Positions 23,967-32,724 of a stretch of 49,657 nt of DNA are shown here, one piece after another (positions within the stretch are counted from its first letter, which is position 1; each line of letters starts with the position of its first letter). A program made the translations under genes and the position numbers. This stretch comes from Bacteroidales bacterium UBA3764 (GTDB taxonomy: Bacteria > Bacteroidota > Bacteroidia > Bacteroidales > UBA932). The stretch spans positions 1-49,657 of the forward strand of contig DFFY01000065.1 of NCBI GenBank assembly GCA_002371115.1, written 5' to 3'. The notes under the pieces are model-generated. The model did no database searches. It saw nothing but the letters and a program-made list of their open reading frames with translations, and was not told the DNA's origin.

Positions 23967-25148
23967 CTACTTTTTGAAGTTGATATTGTTTCTTCGGGCA
24001 AAGCGTCCGACAGCTTCCAGGTAATAATAATCCGCATAATTAAGTGGAACGTCAATCTCGCTGCCCAGCGACGCCGCGCCCGTACTATGCTTCAAGATAA
24101 AGTAGCCATTACTGCCGGGCATGGCCAGATAGGGCTCAGCAGAGAGCGAGCACAGAATGTTCTTGGCATATCGTTCATAACGGGTCGCATCCTCGTCGGA
24201 AACATACTCGCACAATTCCAACAAAGCGGACGCCGTGATAGCGGCAGCAGAAGCATCCCGTGCCGTATCGGGGATGTCGGGCGAATCGTAATCCCAATAC
24301 GGGATGCCGTCTTCAGGAATGCTTTCCTGCGCAAGGATTAGCTCCGCGATACGCCGGGCATGAGCAAGATAGCGCTCAAAGCCGGTATGGCGGAAGCACA
24401 TGGTGTAGCCATACAGGCCCCATGCCTGTCCGCGGGCCCAGCGGGAGTCATCGGAATAGCCCTGGAAGGTACCTTTAGACTCAACGGTTCCATCGTCGTT
24501 GTAACTAACCACATGATAAGAGCTTGCATCTTCACGGAAATGATTCAGCATGGTTTTGTCGGCATGCTGGATGGCTATCTGACGATACTTGGATACTCCG
24601 CTTTGCTCAGAAGCCCAAAACAACATCTCCAGATTCATCATATTGTCGATGATGACCGGATAATTCCATGGGCCGAAATCCCATGAACGGATTAGTCCTA
24701 TCTTCTCATTGAAACGGCTCGCAAGGCTTTCTGCAGCTTTCAATATAGCAGCGGCGGACACACTGTCCCGAAGACACTCCTGCTGCTTTCCGTAACTGCA
24801 GAAAACCATAAAACCCAAATCATGGGTGTCCGTCAGCGCTGGGATGTCGGACAAACGGGCCGTATATTTTTTTGCCAGGGCACAGAATTTCTCCTGACCG
24901 GTGAGCTGATAATATAGCCATAGTGTTCCCGGATAAAAACCACAGGTCCAGTCCGTGTGGGGCATGATTTTATAGCCTTCCCCATCCCAGGAACGAAGAA
25001 CACCGGAAGTTGTGTCCGCCACCGAATCCATGGACAGAAGTTGCTTCCCGGCAACAGAAAGCGCATGATCCAGCAAGGCACATGTGTTTTGATTCGACGC
25101 GCAGGAAATCAAAATTCCGGCGACACATAGGAGCAATAATTTCTTCAT
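23967..25148 (-). CDS. GH88 unsaturated glucuronyl hydrolase
   Basis: A 393-residue lipoprotein-type enzyme (signal ending GILISCASNQ) of family GH88. It hydrates and removes the 4,5-unsaturated uronic acid that polysaccharide lyases leave at the non-reducing end. The two conserved Asp are D110 (TDTHDLGFMVF) and D168 (WNYPVIIDNMMNLEML); HTDWTCGFYPGTLWLYYQ and DSRWARGQAWGLYG are typical of the (alpha/alpha)6 barrel. ATG 25148 overlaps the PL21 stop as ATGA; the GTG three codons upstream is less likely. The lipoprotein signal suggests the periplasm. Placed between two lyases, its substrate is heparan disaccharides. Confidence 0.92.
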   Translation of the reverse strand: MKKLLLLCVAGILISCASNQNTCALLDHALSVAGKQLLSMDSVADTTSGVLRSWDGEGYKIMPHTDWTCGFYPGTLWLYYQLTGQEKFCALAKKYTARLSDIPALTDTHDLGFMVFCSYGKQQECLRDSVSAAAILKAAESLASRFNEKIGLIRSWDFGPWNYPVIIDNMMNLEMLFWASEQSGVSKYRQIAIQHADKTMLNHFREDASSYHVVSYNDDGTVESKGTFQGYSDDSRWARGQAWGLYGYTMCFRHTGFERYLAHARRIAELILAQESIPEDGIPYWDYDSPDIPDTARDASAAAITASALLELCEYVSDEDATRYERYAKNILCSLSAEPYLAMPGSNGYFILKHSTGAASLGSEIDVPLNYADYYYLEAVGRFARRNNINFKK

Positions 25149-27433
25149 TTCAAGCACTTGACAAGTTGAACAGTACCGGGAGCCGATTTCAAATACAAGG
25201 TTCCATCCTTTTCTTCTACCCGGGCCTGTTTTACAATCAGTTTACCATTATTATATACATTCCATTCACCAGCGGCCAAATCCGTCAGTAACAGTTTTAT
25301 CTTCTTCCCTGCAGAGGACGGAATGACGAATTCTTCATTCCAGTCAATAACACCGGCATCCCGGGCGAACATTATTACATTTCCGGCAAAGGCCGTTCCG
25401 GCCATTGAGGTCCCCTGAATGGATGCCACGTCATAAAAACGGTCCGTTTTGTTGTCGGAAATCTGGATCACATTCAGGAATACATTCTCCTCTGCCTGTT
25501 CGCTGGGCGACAGTTCAATGCGCCAGGCGCCTCTTTCCCCTGCCACGTCGGGACGCACAGTGGGCTCATTCGGGTAATTGGTTCCATTCACCCAGCATTC
25601 TTTTCCAGGCCCACCGATGGTCTGTAAGGTGTACTGTTCGGGAAGCAGGACCGTACCAAACAATCGGCCGGAATCCCCATTTAATGTCCGGCTTACTATA
25701 TAAGTATTATCCTGAAGCTGCGGTTCTTCGATGCTATGCAGAAGCCAGGTCTTCTTAAATTCCGCCTTTGCCGATACAATATGGTCATAGACCACAAGAG
25801 CGGCAGGAATTTCTTTGTTCTTCAGATTCAGGAACACGAAGGAACGGCGGACGTCTTTCACCTTTCCAGAATAGGCGTCCGTAATATCTCCTTTCAAATA
25901 GGAATAGTCCGGATGGTGCGAATTGGGACCAATGGCATGGGCCAACTCATGCCCCACTGTATATTCCGGCGAAAGCAAGTCCTTGAAAGAGCGACATGTA
26001 TTCCAACCAGCCCCGGGCATACGCTGACCACCATCATTGGCCGCAGAAGCAGTTTGTTCTTCGCCACCATAATTATAGGTTTCAAACACCTCGTCAGGGT
26101 CATAAATCAACAGCGAGTTATGTGCAATGGTCCGTTTGGCATAATTCTTATTATGAGCGCTATTATATCCGCCTGAAGATCCCTGATACATGCCGGAATC
26201 AATGGCCAAGGGCCCTTTGTAATAAATCTGGAAAGCGCCGCCATCCATGTGCTGGTGGTTGCCCACAAAGTGCTCATTGACTTTCATCTCAGTAATTACA
26301 CTGTTCGCACCCCACCCGGTACGAGCAATCATCCATCCGAACGGAGTCCCACTATAGAACGTAAGCGGCAAGTCATCAGGTTCCTTCTCTTCAAGGTCGA
26401 AATCTCGCCAAAGGAGTTCCAATATCCGGCAATGCGCTTCGATATTGTTGCGACGGGAGTATTCGTAAGCAAGATAGGGGTCATGATAATAACTAGCTGC
26501 AAGCATGGCAGGAAGCGCGAACGATTCCACCGTACCACGAACATGATTCACATCTCCGGCCGGCAGAAACAGGCCGTCCGGTCGCCTGCGATATAAGAAA
26601 TCATAACCGACATATTGTAGTTCCGGACTATAAATGCTGCCTGCCCCCATTTTATTGAAGATCCATTGGGAGATGAGGTCGTTTCCAAGACGTACGGTAA
26701 CATAACTGGTTCCCTGATGGTAATTATGCCCTTGGTAAATAAAGTTTCTCGGAGGAATATAATCCTCTTCAAGCATTTGCCTCACATAATTATAAATCTC
26801 AGGATCCTCATCATAGACAGCGACTCCGGCCGACAGGAGGTCCCGCAGTATCATCCATTCCGATAGGTGGCCCGCAATCGGTTCTGTACGTTTGGGGGGA
26901 TAACCACTCTCCATGGTTGCCGCAATGCGCTTGAACTGGTCGATAAACTCTCTCCGCTCGTTTAGAGAAGTAAGGTCATAGCACCAGTCATACACGATTG
27001 CGCCGGTCATAAGCATGATTCCGCTGGCACGGGAAAGGTCGTTCTTGGTACCAAAATGGGTATTTTTCAAGGTATCCAGCATCTCTGTAATGGCCTGGCG
27101 TCCCTGATTCCTATAGCCATATAGCAAATAACTCAAAGCATTCAACTGAGAACGCATTGTTACGCCGCGCATTCTGGCATAATAGCGGAATCCGCGGTCC
27201 TTTTCCTTCGCCTCCTCTTCCGGGGTCCGTTCCTTGGCCGTTTTTTGCATGCTCCGAATGAGTTTCTGCCCCATAGGCGATTCCACCTTCTGCCGAAGAG
27301 CATCCAACTCATCTGCACTTACATACAACCTGGGGTGGACCTTAGGCGGATCAGGTAATTTAACTGTTTGAGCGGAATCGGCTGACGGCGTAGTCAGCAG
27401 AGAACAAAGCAGGAAAAACTTGGCGATAATCAT
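25145..27433 (-). CDS. PL21 heparinase II-type lyase
   Basis: A 762-residue secreted lyase, first gene of the heparan operon. It has a signal peptide (about 1-21), an alpha/alpha toroid, a central beta-sandwich and a small C-terminal beta domain. The residues expected from Pedobacter heparinase II are present at a constant offset: H189, E192 (GHLSEW), Y244 (HQGTSYVTV) and H393 (GNHQHMDGGAF), corresponding to His202, Glu205, Tyr257 and His406 as I remember them. Heparinase II cuts both heparin and heparan regions, next to glucuronate or iduronate. ATG 27433 is chosen over an in-frame TTG at 27463 because it begins the signal peptide and lies 17 bases after a promoter box. The 3' end overlaps GH88 by 4 bases. 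Confidence 0.9.
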   Translation of the reverse strand: MIIAKFFLLCSLLTTPSADSAQTVKLPDPPKVHPRLYVSADELDALRQKVESPMGQKLIRSMQKTAKERTPEEEAKEKDRGFRYYARMRGVTMRSQLNALSYLLYGYRNQGRQAITEMLDTLKNTHFGTKNDLSRASGIMLMTGAIVYDWCYDLTSLNERREFIDQFKRIAATMESGYPPKRTEPIAGHLSEWMILRDLLSAGVAVYDEDPEIYNYVRQMLEEDYIPPRNFIYQGHNYHQGTSYVTVRLGNDLISQWIFNKMGAGSIYSPELQYVGYDFLYRRRPDGLFLPAGDVNHVRGTVESFALPAMLAASYYHDPYLAYEYSRRNNIEAHCRILELLWRDFDLEEKEPDDLPLTFYSGTPFGWMIARTGWGANSVITEMKVNEHFVGNHQHMDGGAFQIYYKGPLAIDSGMYQGSSGGYNSAHNKNYAKRTIAHNSLLIYDPDEVFETYNYGGEEQTASAANDGGQRMPGAGWNTCRSFKDLLSPEYTVGHELAHAIGPNSHHPDYSYLKGDITDAYSGKVKDVRRSFVFLNLKNKEIPAALVVYDHIVSAKAEFKKTWLLHSIEEPQLQDNTYIVSRTLNGDSGRLFGTVLLPEQYTLQTIGGPGKECWVNGTNYPNEPTVRPDVAGERGAWRIELSPSEQAEENVFLNVIQISDNKTDRFYDVASIQGTSMAGTAFAGNVIMFARDAGVIDWNEEFVIPSSAGKKIKLLLTDLAAGEWNVYNNGKLIVKQARVEEKDGTLYLKSAPGTVQLVKCLK

Positions 27434-27450
27434 GTGGTCGTGTTTTGGTG

Positions 27451-27458
27451 CAAAGTTA
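27451..27458 (-). promoter_or_regulatory. Probable -7 box of the heparan operon
   Basis: On the minus strand TAACTTTG fits TAnnTTTG and stands 17 bases before the PL21 ATG. No good TTTG is seen 19-21 bases upstream, which fits a promoter that needs an activator such as the AraC-type regulator at 6501. The downstream genes to 9269 are separated by at most about 16 bases or overlap, so this is probably the main promoter of the operon. Confidence 0.45.
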
Positions 27459-27565
27459 TCCAAATCCAGCGAAACCGCCTTTTCTTTTCATCTAATCCGG
27501 TTTTCTTTTTTTTCTATTCATGTTCAAAATCGTCCAATTCGATATCAAATTTGTCTCAATTCCAC

Positions 27566-27603
27566 AAAAAACGCCGCCCGGAAGTTCTCCAGGCGGCGTT
27601 TCC
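27566..27603 (-). terminator. Terminator of the sialic acid operon; right copy of the 30-bp direct repeat
   Basis: On the minus strand a 7-bp stem (CGCCGCC/GGCGGCG, arms 27572-27578 and 27592-27598) is followed by T6. It stands about 40 bases after the kinase stop and closes the operon that starts at 34700. Bases 27574-27603 are identical to 3961-3990 in the same orientation, and the copy at 3961 is coding. The remaining spacer from 27434 to 27565 is AT-rich, with only the promoter box recognised. Confidence 0.85.
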
Positions 27604-27613
27604 AGTATTAGCG

Positions 27614-27636
27614 TCTTCGCTTCGCTCAGAATGACA
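27614..27636. repeat. Arm of the dispersed palindromic repeat
   Basis: The reverse complement reads TGTCATTCTGAGCGAAGCGA and onward, closely matching the right arm of the palindromic unit at 576-602 (TGTCATTCCGAGCGAAGCGA). It lies between the kinase gene and its terminator. Only one arm is present. This motif family is common in bacterial intergenic regions. Confidence 0.7.
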
Positions 27637-27642
27637 GGGCGA

Positions 27643-28734
27643 TTAGCATGACAATGAGGCGATGAAGGCTTTCATAGCAGGGACGTTGCGGCGGGCGGCG
27701 TGGAACAGCGCCACCTGGTTGCGGGTGCGCACCAGGTTGTGCTCCGGGTACTTGACTTTATAGTACGTGTCGCCATTGATATAGTCGGCAAAGAAACGGA
27801 CGGCCTGCATATACGGGAACAGGCAGGCGGCATAAGGAAGGTTCTCCACCTCCAGCGGCGTCAGGAACACCCGGGCACTCTCCAGATAGCCTTTGGTGAA
27901 AGCCTCGAAGATGTCCATCTTGAAGTCCACCTTCTCCACGGCCGGGTCATCCTCGGCCACGGTATTGGCCGCCGTGCGGAGGAAATCGCCAAAGTCCGAG
28001 AACACAAAGGAAGGCATCAGGGTATCCAGGTCAATCACACAGAGGATGTTTCCTTCTGCGTCGAACATCATGTTGTTTACCTTGGTGTCGCAGTGGCAGA
28101 TGCGCTTGGGCAGCTTTCCCTCCCGGTACAGCCGTTCCGCCTTGCACATCTCCTCCTCGAAGGGCAGGAGGTCCGCCAGGATGGCCTGCACTTCCGGCTG
28201 GGCCATACGTCCGGCGGCATCGGCCTTCACGGCCTCATGCAGCTGACGGGCGCGGAGCTCCATGTTGTGGAAATCCGGAATGGTCTCCCCCAGCTTGTCC
28301 GGGATGTCTGCCAACTGCGCCTCAAACCGGCCAAAGGCCTTGCCGCAATAGTAGGAATACTCCGGATTCACCGTTTCATAGGTAAAGGCGTCCTTTACGA
28401 ACACCGACACACGCCAGTAGCCGTTTCCATCGGTCCAATAGGTTTTTCCCGTGGTCTTGCACGGAATGAAGCGCAGGACCTTGCGGTCGATGTCCGTCTC
28501 CCCTGCCTCCGCCAGCTTTTTCCGGATATGGGCCGTGGCACATTCAATGTTGTGCTGCAGGAGCTCCACATCCCGGAAGATGGCGTTGTTGATGCGCTGG
28601 AGCACATAATCGTCCGCGCCGTCCGTTTGCACCTTGAAGGTGTCGTTGATAAGGCCGTTCCCCAAAGGCTTGATATCCAGGATGTTCCCCTGGATATCAA
28701 ACTGGGAGGCAATGTTGTTGGCTCTCTGGTCCAT
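27643..28734 (-). CDS. APH-fold sugar kinase (N-acetylhexosamine kinase-like)
   Basis: A 363-residue cytoplasmic kinase of the aminoglycoside phosphotransferase fold, close in pattern to N-acetylhexosamine 1-kinases (NahK) and related phosphotransferases of gut bacteria. Visible marks: the nucleotide-binding N-lobe opening (IKPLGNGLINDTFKV), the Brenner motif ICHCDTKVNNMMFD with catalytic Asp and metal-binding Asn, and VIDLDTLMPSFVFSDFGDFLR with the DFG-like Asp. In this operon it could phosphorylate the GalNAc, GlcNAc or ManNAc released by the neighbouring enzymes. It starts 2 bases after the GH109 stop and is the last gene of the operon. The substrate is inferred. Confidence 0.8.
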   Translation of the reverse strand: MDQRANNIASQFDIQGNILDIKPLGNGLINDTFKVQTDGADDYVLQRINNAIFRDVELLQHNIECATAHIRKKLAEAGETDIDRKVLRFIPCKTTGKTYWTDGNGYWRVSVFVKDAFTYETVNPEYSYYCGKAFGRFEAQLADIPDKLGETIPDFHNMELRARQLHEAVKADAAGRMAQPEVQAILADLLPFEEEMCKAERLYREGKLPKRICHCDTKVNNMMFDAEGNILCVIDLDTLMPSFVFSDFGDFLRTAANTVAEDDPAVEKVDFKMDIFEAFTKGYLESARVFLTPLEVENLPYAACLFPYMQAVRFFADYINGDTYYKVKYPEHNLVRTRNQVALFHAARRNVPAMKAFIASLSC

Positions 28735-28736
28735 GC

Positions 28737-30113
28737 TTACTTGGCAAATGCGTAGGAGAAGCCCTGGATGCGGTTCCAGTTACCACGGGTGAAGTCCGGA
28801 ACTTCCACCGGAGCGCAACCGTTGTCCATGGAGATACGGGAAAGTTCGGTGATGCAGCACCACTCGGCCAGGTCATACACGTCCATGTCCAGCGGAAGGC
28901 CGTTGTTCAGGCAGTAAACCATGCGGTAGTCCATGATGAAGTCCATGCCGCCGTGGCCGCCCACTTCCCTGGCAAGGGCCACCAGTTCCGGGGTAAGGAT
29001 GGGGTTGGGATACTGGGCCATCAGGGCATCCAGTTCGGTACCATGATACACCTTTTCGTAGCCCAGGTTCTGGTAATCCACATTTTCGGAGCCTTCCGGA
29101 CGCAGGCAAACTTCCCCGATAGGGTACTTGCCGATATAACCGTCCGTACCCACCAGCTGATACATGCGGTTGTACGGACGCGGCGTAAGGACATCGTGCT
29201 CAATGAGGATGGACTTGCCCTTTTCCGTACGAATCATGGTCATGGAAACATCACCGTTCTTGAAGTCGGTGCAGGGCTGGCCGGTAGCGCTCTCCACGTG
29301 CTTGGGGCCGTTGAACGGGTCCGTATCCATGGCCACCAGGGTGGTAAGACGGTCTCCACGATGGATGTTGAGGGCCTGGCAAACCGGGCCGAAACCGTGC
29401 GTGGGATACAGGTCCCCACGGTTTTCGCGGTTGAAGTCCATGCGCCAGTTGTTCCAGTAATACTTCCAGAACGGATCCAGGTTATGGTGATAAGCACCCT
29501 CGGCATGGATAATATCACCAAAGACACCCTGCTGCGCCATGGTGAGGGCCGTGAGTTCAAAGAAGTCATAGCAGCAGTTTTCCAGTACCATGCAGTGCTT
29601 GCGGGTGCGCTCGGAAGTGTTCACCAGCGCCCAGCAGGCATCCAGGGTTTCTGCGGAAGGAACCTCCACGGCCACGTGCTTGCCGTGCTCCATGGCATAC
29701 AGCGCCACGGGGACATGGTGAATCCAGTCCGTGCACACGTAAACAAGGTCCACGGAAGGGTCTTCGCAGAGTTCCTTGTAGGCTTCCTCGCTGCCGGTAT
29801 AGACGTTGGCCTCTATCCCCTTGGCGGCCAGGTAGTCTTGGCTGGCCTTGGCTCTGTCGGGTTCCACGTCGCAGACGGCGGCCACATGGCAGCCGGGCAC
29901 GAAGGACAGGCGCTTGGCGGCATCTCCGCCGCGCATACCCAGGCCAACAACACCGATACCGACATCCGGAATGGGTTCCGCGGCAAACTGCAGCATGTCA
30001 GTTTGGCCAGGCTCACGCGGAGGAACGGGCAGTTTGATTACCGTTTCCTTGTTGGACTGACAGGAGAAGGCCATGAGGGCGGCCACTGCCAGAAGCAAAA
30101 AAGATTTTTTCAT
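28737..30113 (-). CDS. GH109 family enzyme (NAD-dependent alpha-N-acetylgalactosaminidase-like)
   Basis: A 458-residue lipoprotein (signal ending LMAFSCQSNK) of the Gfo/Idh/MocA fold. Features are a Rossmann NAD site (VGIGVVGLGMRGGDAA), the DWIHHVPVALYAMEHGKHVAVEVP strand-helix, and GDLYPTHGFGPVCQALNI, which carries the His considered catalytic in GH109. GH109 enzymes remove terminal alpha-GalNAc from mucin O-glycans by an NAD-dependent oxidation-elimination route and are usually exported, as here. ATG 30113 is preferred to a TTG at 30122 because it begins the signal peptide. The context with a sialidase and an M60 mucinase fits mucin degradation. Other Gfo/Idh/MocA activities cannot be excluded. 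Confidence 0.86.
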   Translation of the reverse strand: MKKSFLLLAVAALMAFSCQSNKETVIKLPVPPREPGQTDMLQFAAEPIPDVGIGVVGLGMRGGDAAKRLSFVPGCHVAAVCDVEPDRAKASQDYLAAKGIEANVYTGSEEAYKELCEDPSVDLVYVCTDWIHHVPVALYAMEHGKHVAVEVPSAETLDACWALVNTSERTRKHCMVLENCCYDFFELTALTMAQQGVFGDIIHAEGAYHHNLDPFWKYYWNNWRMDFNRENRGDLYPTHGFGPVCQALNIHRGDRLTTLVAMDTDPFNGPKHVESATGQPCTDFKNGDVSMTMIRTEKGKSILIEHDVLTPRPYNRMYQLVGTDGYIGKYPIGEVCLRPEGSENVDYQNLGYEKVYHGTELDALMAQYPNPILTPELVALAREVGGHGGMDFIMDYRMVYCLNNGLPLDMDVYDLAEWCCITELSRISMDNGCAPVEVPDFTRGNWNRIQGFSYAFAK

Positions 30114-30131
30114 ATCGCTCAAAATTAAAAA

Positions 30132-31376
30132 TTATTGCATGTCGTCGGTTGTGGGGTGCAAAACGGAAAGCTGGAGCACCAGTGCAAGCGCAGTAACGCC
30201 GCCCAGAATGGCGAAAGAGAGGCCCAGATTGGGAATTTTCCCCAACAAAGTAGTGCACAGGGCCCCCATCCCCACACCCACCATATTCATGAAGCCATAG
30301 GCGGTAGCGCGCAGACGGGACGGAACAAACTGGCAAAGGATGGGCATATTGTTGGTGTCGAACATGCCATAGCCCAGGCCGAAGATAAGTCCGGATGCAA
30401 TGGCAGGAACCAGCCCGTGGCCGAGCCCCATTAACACCAGAGCGGGAATCATCATGCCCAGGCCGATGGCGCTGGTGTAAACGCGCCCCTTGAGGTTTCT
30501 CTTCACCCATTTGTCGGACAGCGGACCGCCCACCATGACGCCGATGAAGGAGGACAGGGCGATGGTGATGGTGGCCACCGGCCCGGCGACGGCCATGCCG
30601 CCGTCTATGTTCTGCGCAAAGAGCGTGGGCAGCCAGTTTTTGGTGGCCCAGCCGGGCAGCGAGGTAGAAGCGAAGAAGAACAGGATAACCCAGAATGCTA
30701 TATTGCTGAAAATGAGGCCGAAGGACTTGAGGATGGATTCGCGATCGGCTTGGAATTGACGTCCCGCCTCATGGCCGGCCGGACCGGCCATCTCCGGCCG
30801 TTTCTCCTTGAGGAAGAACATGAGCACCATGGCATACAGCACACCGATGATACCGAACCACTGGAAAGTGAGGCGCCAGCTGAGGGCCGAGGCAAAGATG
30901 GCCCCGAAACCGCCCACCGCCTGCCCCAGATACAAGCCGGTCATGTGCAGGCCCACGGCCAGGGAACGGCTTTTGCCGACATGATAATCTGCAATAAGGG
31001 AAAGGCTGGAAGGAATGTACAGCGCCTCGCTCACGCCCATGAGACCGCGCAGCCAATACATTTGCGTGAACGTCTGGCAATGGCCCATGAGGAGCGTCAC
31101 CAACGACCACACGCCCAGTGAGCCCACAATGAGCCATTTGCGGCTCAGGCGATCGGCAATGCTGCCCGCAAAGGGGCTTACCAAGGCGTAAATCCAGAGG
31201 AAAATGGCCATAAGCCGGCCAAAATTTTCTGCCTCCTGGAGTTCCTGTATATCCACGCCGATGGCTTCCTGCATGGTGGAGAGCATCTGGCGGTCCAGGT
31301 AGTTGAGGAAGGCCACTACGGAAAGCAGGCCGACAACTATCCAGGGATAGATTTTTCCAAATTTTTCTTTGCTCAT
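30132..31376 (-). CDS. MFS sialic acid transporter (NanT-like)
   Basis: A 414-residue inner-membrane carrier with 12 predicted helices. Family features are LNYLDRQMLSTM in helix 1, GSIADRLSRKW between helices 2 and 3, SWRLTFQWFGIIG after helix 5, and GGPLSDKWVKRNLKGRVY between helices 8 and 9. In an operon with a sialidase, a kelch epimerase and NanA it most likely imports N-acetylneuraminate from the periplasm, like the MFS NanT of Bacteroides and Tannerella. It starts 4 bases after the sialidase stop. Confidence 0.85.
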   Translation of the reverse strand: MSKEKFGKIYPWIVVGLLSVVAFLNYLDRQMLSTMQEAIGVDIQELQEAENFGRLMAIFLWIYALVSPFAGSIADRLSRKWLIVGSLGVWSLVTLLMGHCQTFTQMYWLRGLMGVSEALYIPSSLSLIADYHVGKSRSLAVGLHMTGLYLGQAVGGFGAIFASALSWRLTFQWFGIIGVLYAMVLMFFLKEKRPEMAGPAGHEAGRQFQADRESILKSFGLIFSNIAFWVILFFFASTSLPGWATKNWLPTLFAQNIDGGMAVAGPVATITIALSSFIGVMVGGPLSDKWVKRNLKGRVYTSAIGLGMMIPALVLMGLGHGLVPAIASGLIFGLGYGMFDTNNMPILCQFVPSRLRATAYGFMNMVGVGMGALCTTLLGKIPNLGLSFAILGGVTALALVLQLSVLHPTTDDMQ

Positions 31377-31380
31377 AGGA

Positions 31381-32724
31381 CTAACGGATGTCTTTCAGTT
31401 TAACGGCCTGGAAAGTCATATGGGCCTGCGAACTTTCGTACAGGATGCCCACGGTGTTCTTGTCAATCATGGTAAGGCAGGAATAGCCCCAGCTGTAGCC
31501 CTCGTCCAGAAGCAGGCGGCGCGTCCATGTAACACCCCCATCTTCACTCACCTGCACCGTCATGTTCCGGCGGTCCTTTCCGTCTGCGGGATTGGAGAAC
31601 AGCAGGAGCTTGCCCGCCTTCAGGAGGCTGGCCATGCAAACGGGCTCTGCAAGCTGCCCGTCGGAAGCATGCGGCTCCCAGGTTTTGCCCAAATCCCTGG
31701 TGACATATACCGCGCGGCCGGTTTTGCGGTTATCGCGCATGTTGAGCATGAGCACACCGGGCTCCACTTCCGCCACCTGCGATTCGGTGGTGTTGATTTT
31801 GGCATATTCGTGCACCTGCCAGGTAGCACCGCCGTCCTTCGAATACATGACGCCGGCAGCAGGCGTGCGGTCCGGTTCCTGGTGCTGGAACGGGACCACC
31901 AGGGTGCTGTCGGCCATGGTAATTCCCCGCCCGGGGCCTTGGAAAGTGAATTTCCATTCCGGCCGCTTGATTTGGCGGGTCAGGTTTTCCGGCTGGCTCC
32001 AGGAGAGGCCGTCATCCTGGGAACGGGCCATCATGAGCTGCGGCGTGGAAGCGGGTTCAAAGCCGTCCGCCGCCGTCCACCAGGCTGCATGGCCGGGTTT
32101 CCCACCATGTACCCATGCGGCAAACAGCAGGATGTCCCCGCTGTTCTCATCCAGGACGATACAAGGGTCTCCGATACCGTTCTGGTCCTGCGGGAGGCCA
32201 TTGTATTCCCCCATGTCCATGGCCGTAATCATTGGCCCCCAGGTGAGACCACCGTCAGTGGAACGGCTGATACCCACGTCAATGTCTCCCTGCAAATCAT
32301 ACGCATTGTTATGCCGGATGTCATAGGTGGCGACGAGGGTCCCCTGCCTGGTGGTGACCAGACCAGGAATACGGTAAGCCGCCACGCCGTCGTCTCCGGC
32401 CGAGCGAACCTTGACGGCCAGCCGATGGGCCTGCACGCCGGAAGTTTCCACCTGAAAGCCTTTTGCCTTCACCGAGACGCGGAATGGTTTGGTGAGCTTT
32501 TTGATGCGGCTTCCGTCGATGTTCACATACAGCAGGTTGTCTTTCACATAGGCGTCCCGAAGTGCCTTGTGCGGGAGCCCATGCGCCTTGATTTTCCATT
32601 CAGGGGACGTGTTTTCGGGAACGGTAACCACAGCGATGGCCACATCTTTGTTCACCACTACGGGCACCTGCCAATGATGGATTTGGACCGAAACGGCCAG
32701 AAGGAGTGAAACGAGCAAGTTCAT
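31381..32724 (-). CDS. Sialidase (GH33)
   Basis: A 447-residue exported exo-sialidase that removes terminal sialic acid from host glycans. The N-terminal about 95 residues form a beta-sandwich seen in Bacteroides sialidases. The catalytic six-bladed propeller starts at Y117-R-I-P, whose Arg is the first of the Arg triad. It has four Asp boxes, for example SRSTDGGLTW (153-162), ARSQDDGLSW, YSKDGGATW and VSEDGGVTW, and an acid/base region TYDIRHNN (133-140). The signal peptide is short and without a lipobox. It overlaps the kelch gene by 4 bases (ATGA). Confidence 0.94.
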   Translation of the reverse strand: MNLLVSLLLAVSVQIHHWQVPVVVNKDVAIAVVTVPENTSPEWKIKAHGLPHKALRDAYVKDNLLYVNIDGSRIKKLTKPFRVSVKAKGFQVETSGVQAHRLAVKVRSAGDDGVAAYRIPGLVTTRQGTLVATYDIRHNNAYDLQGDIDVGISRSTDGGLTWGPMITAMDMGEYNGLPQDQNGIGDPCIVLDENSGDILLFAAWVHGGKPGHAAWWTAADGFEPASTPQLMMARSQDDGLSWSQPENLTRQIKRPEWKFTFQGPGRGITMADSTLVVPFQHQEPDRTPAAGVMYSKDGGATWQVHEYAKINTTESQVAEVEPGVLMLNMRDNRKTGRAVYVTRDLGKTWEPHASDGQLAEPVCMASLLKAGKLLLFSNPADGKDRRNMTVQVSEDGGVTWTRRLLLDEGYSWGYSCLTMIDKNTVGILYESSQAHMTFQAVKLKDIR

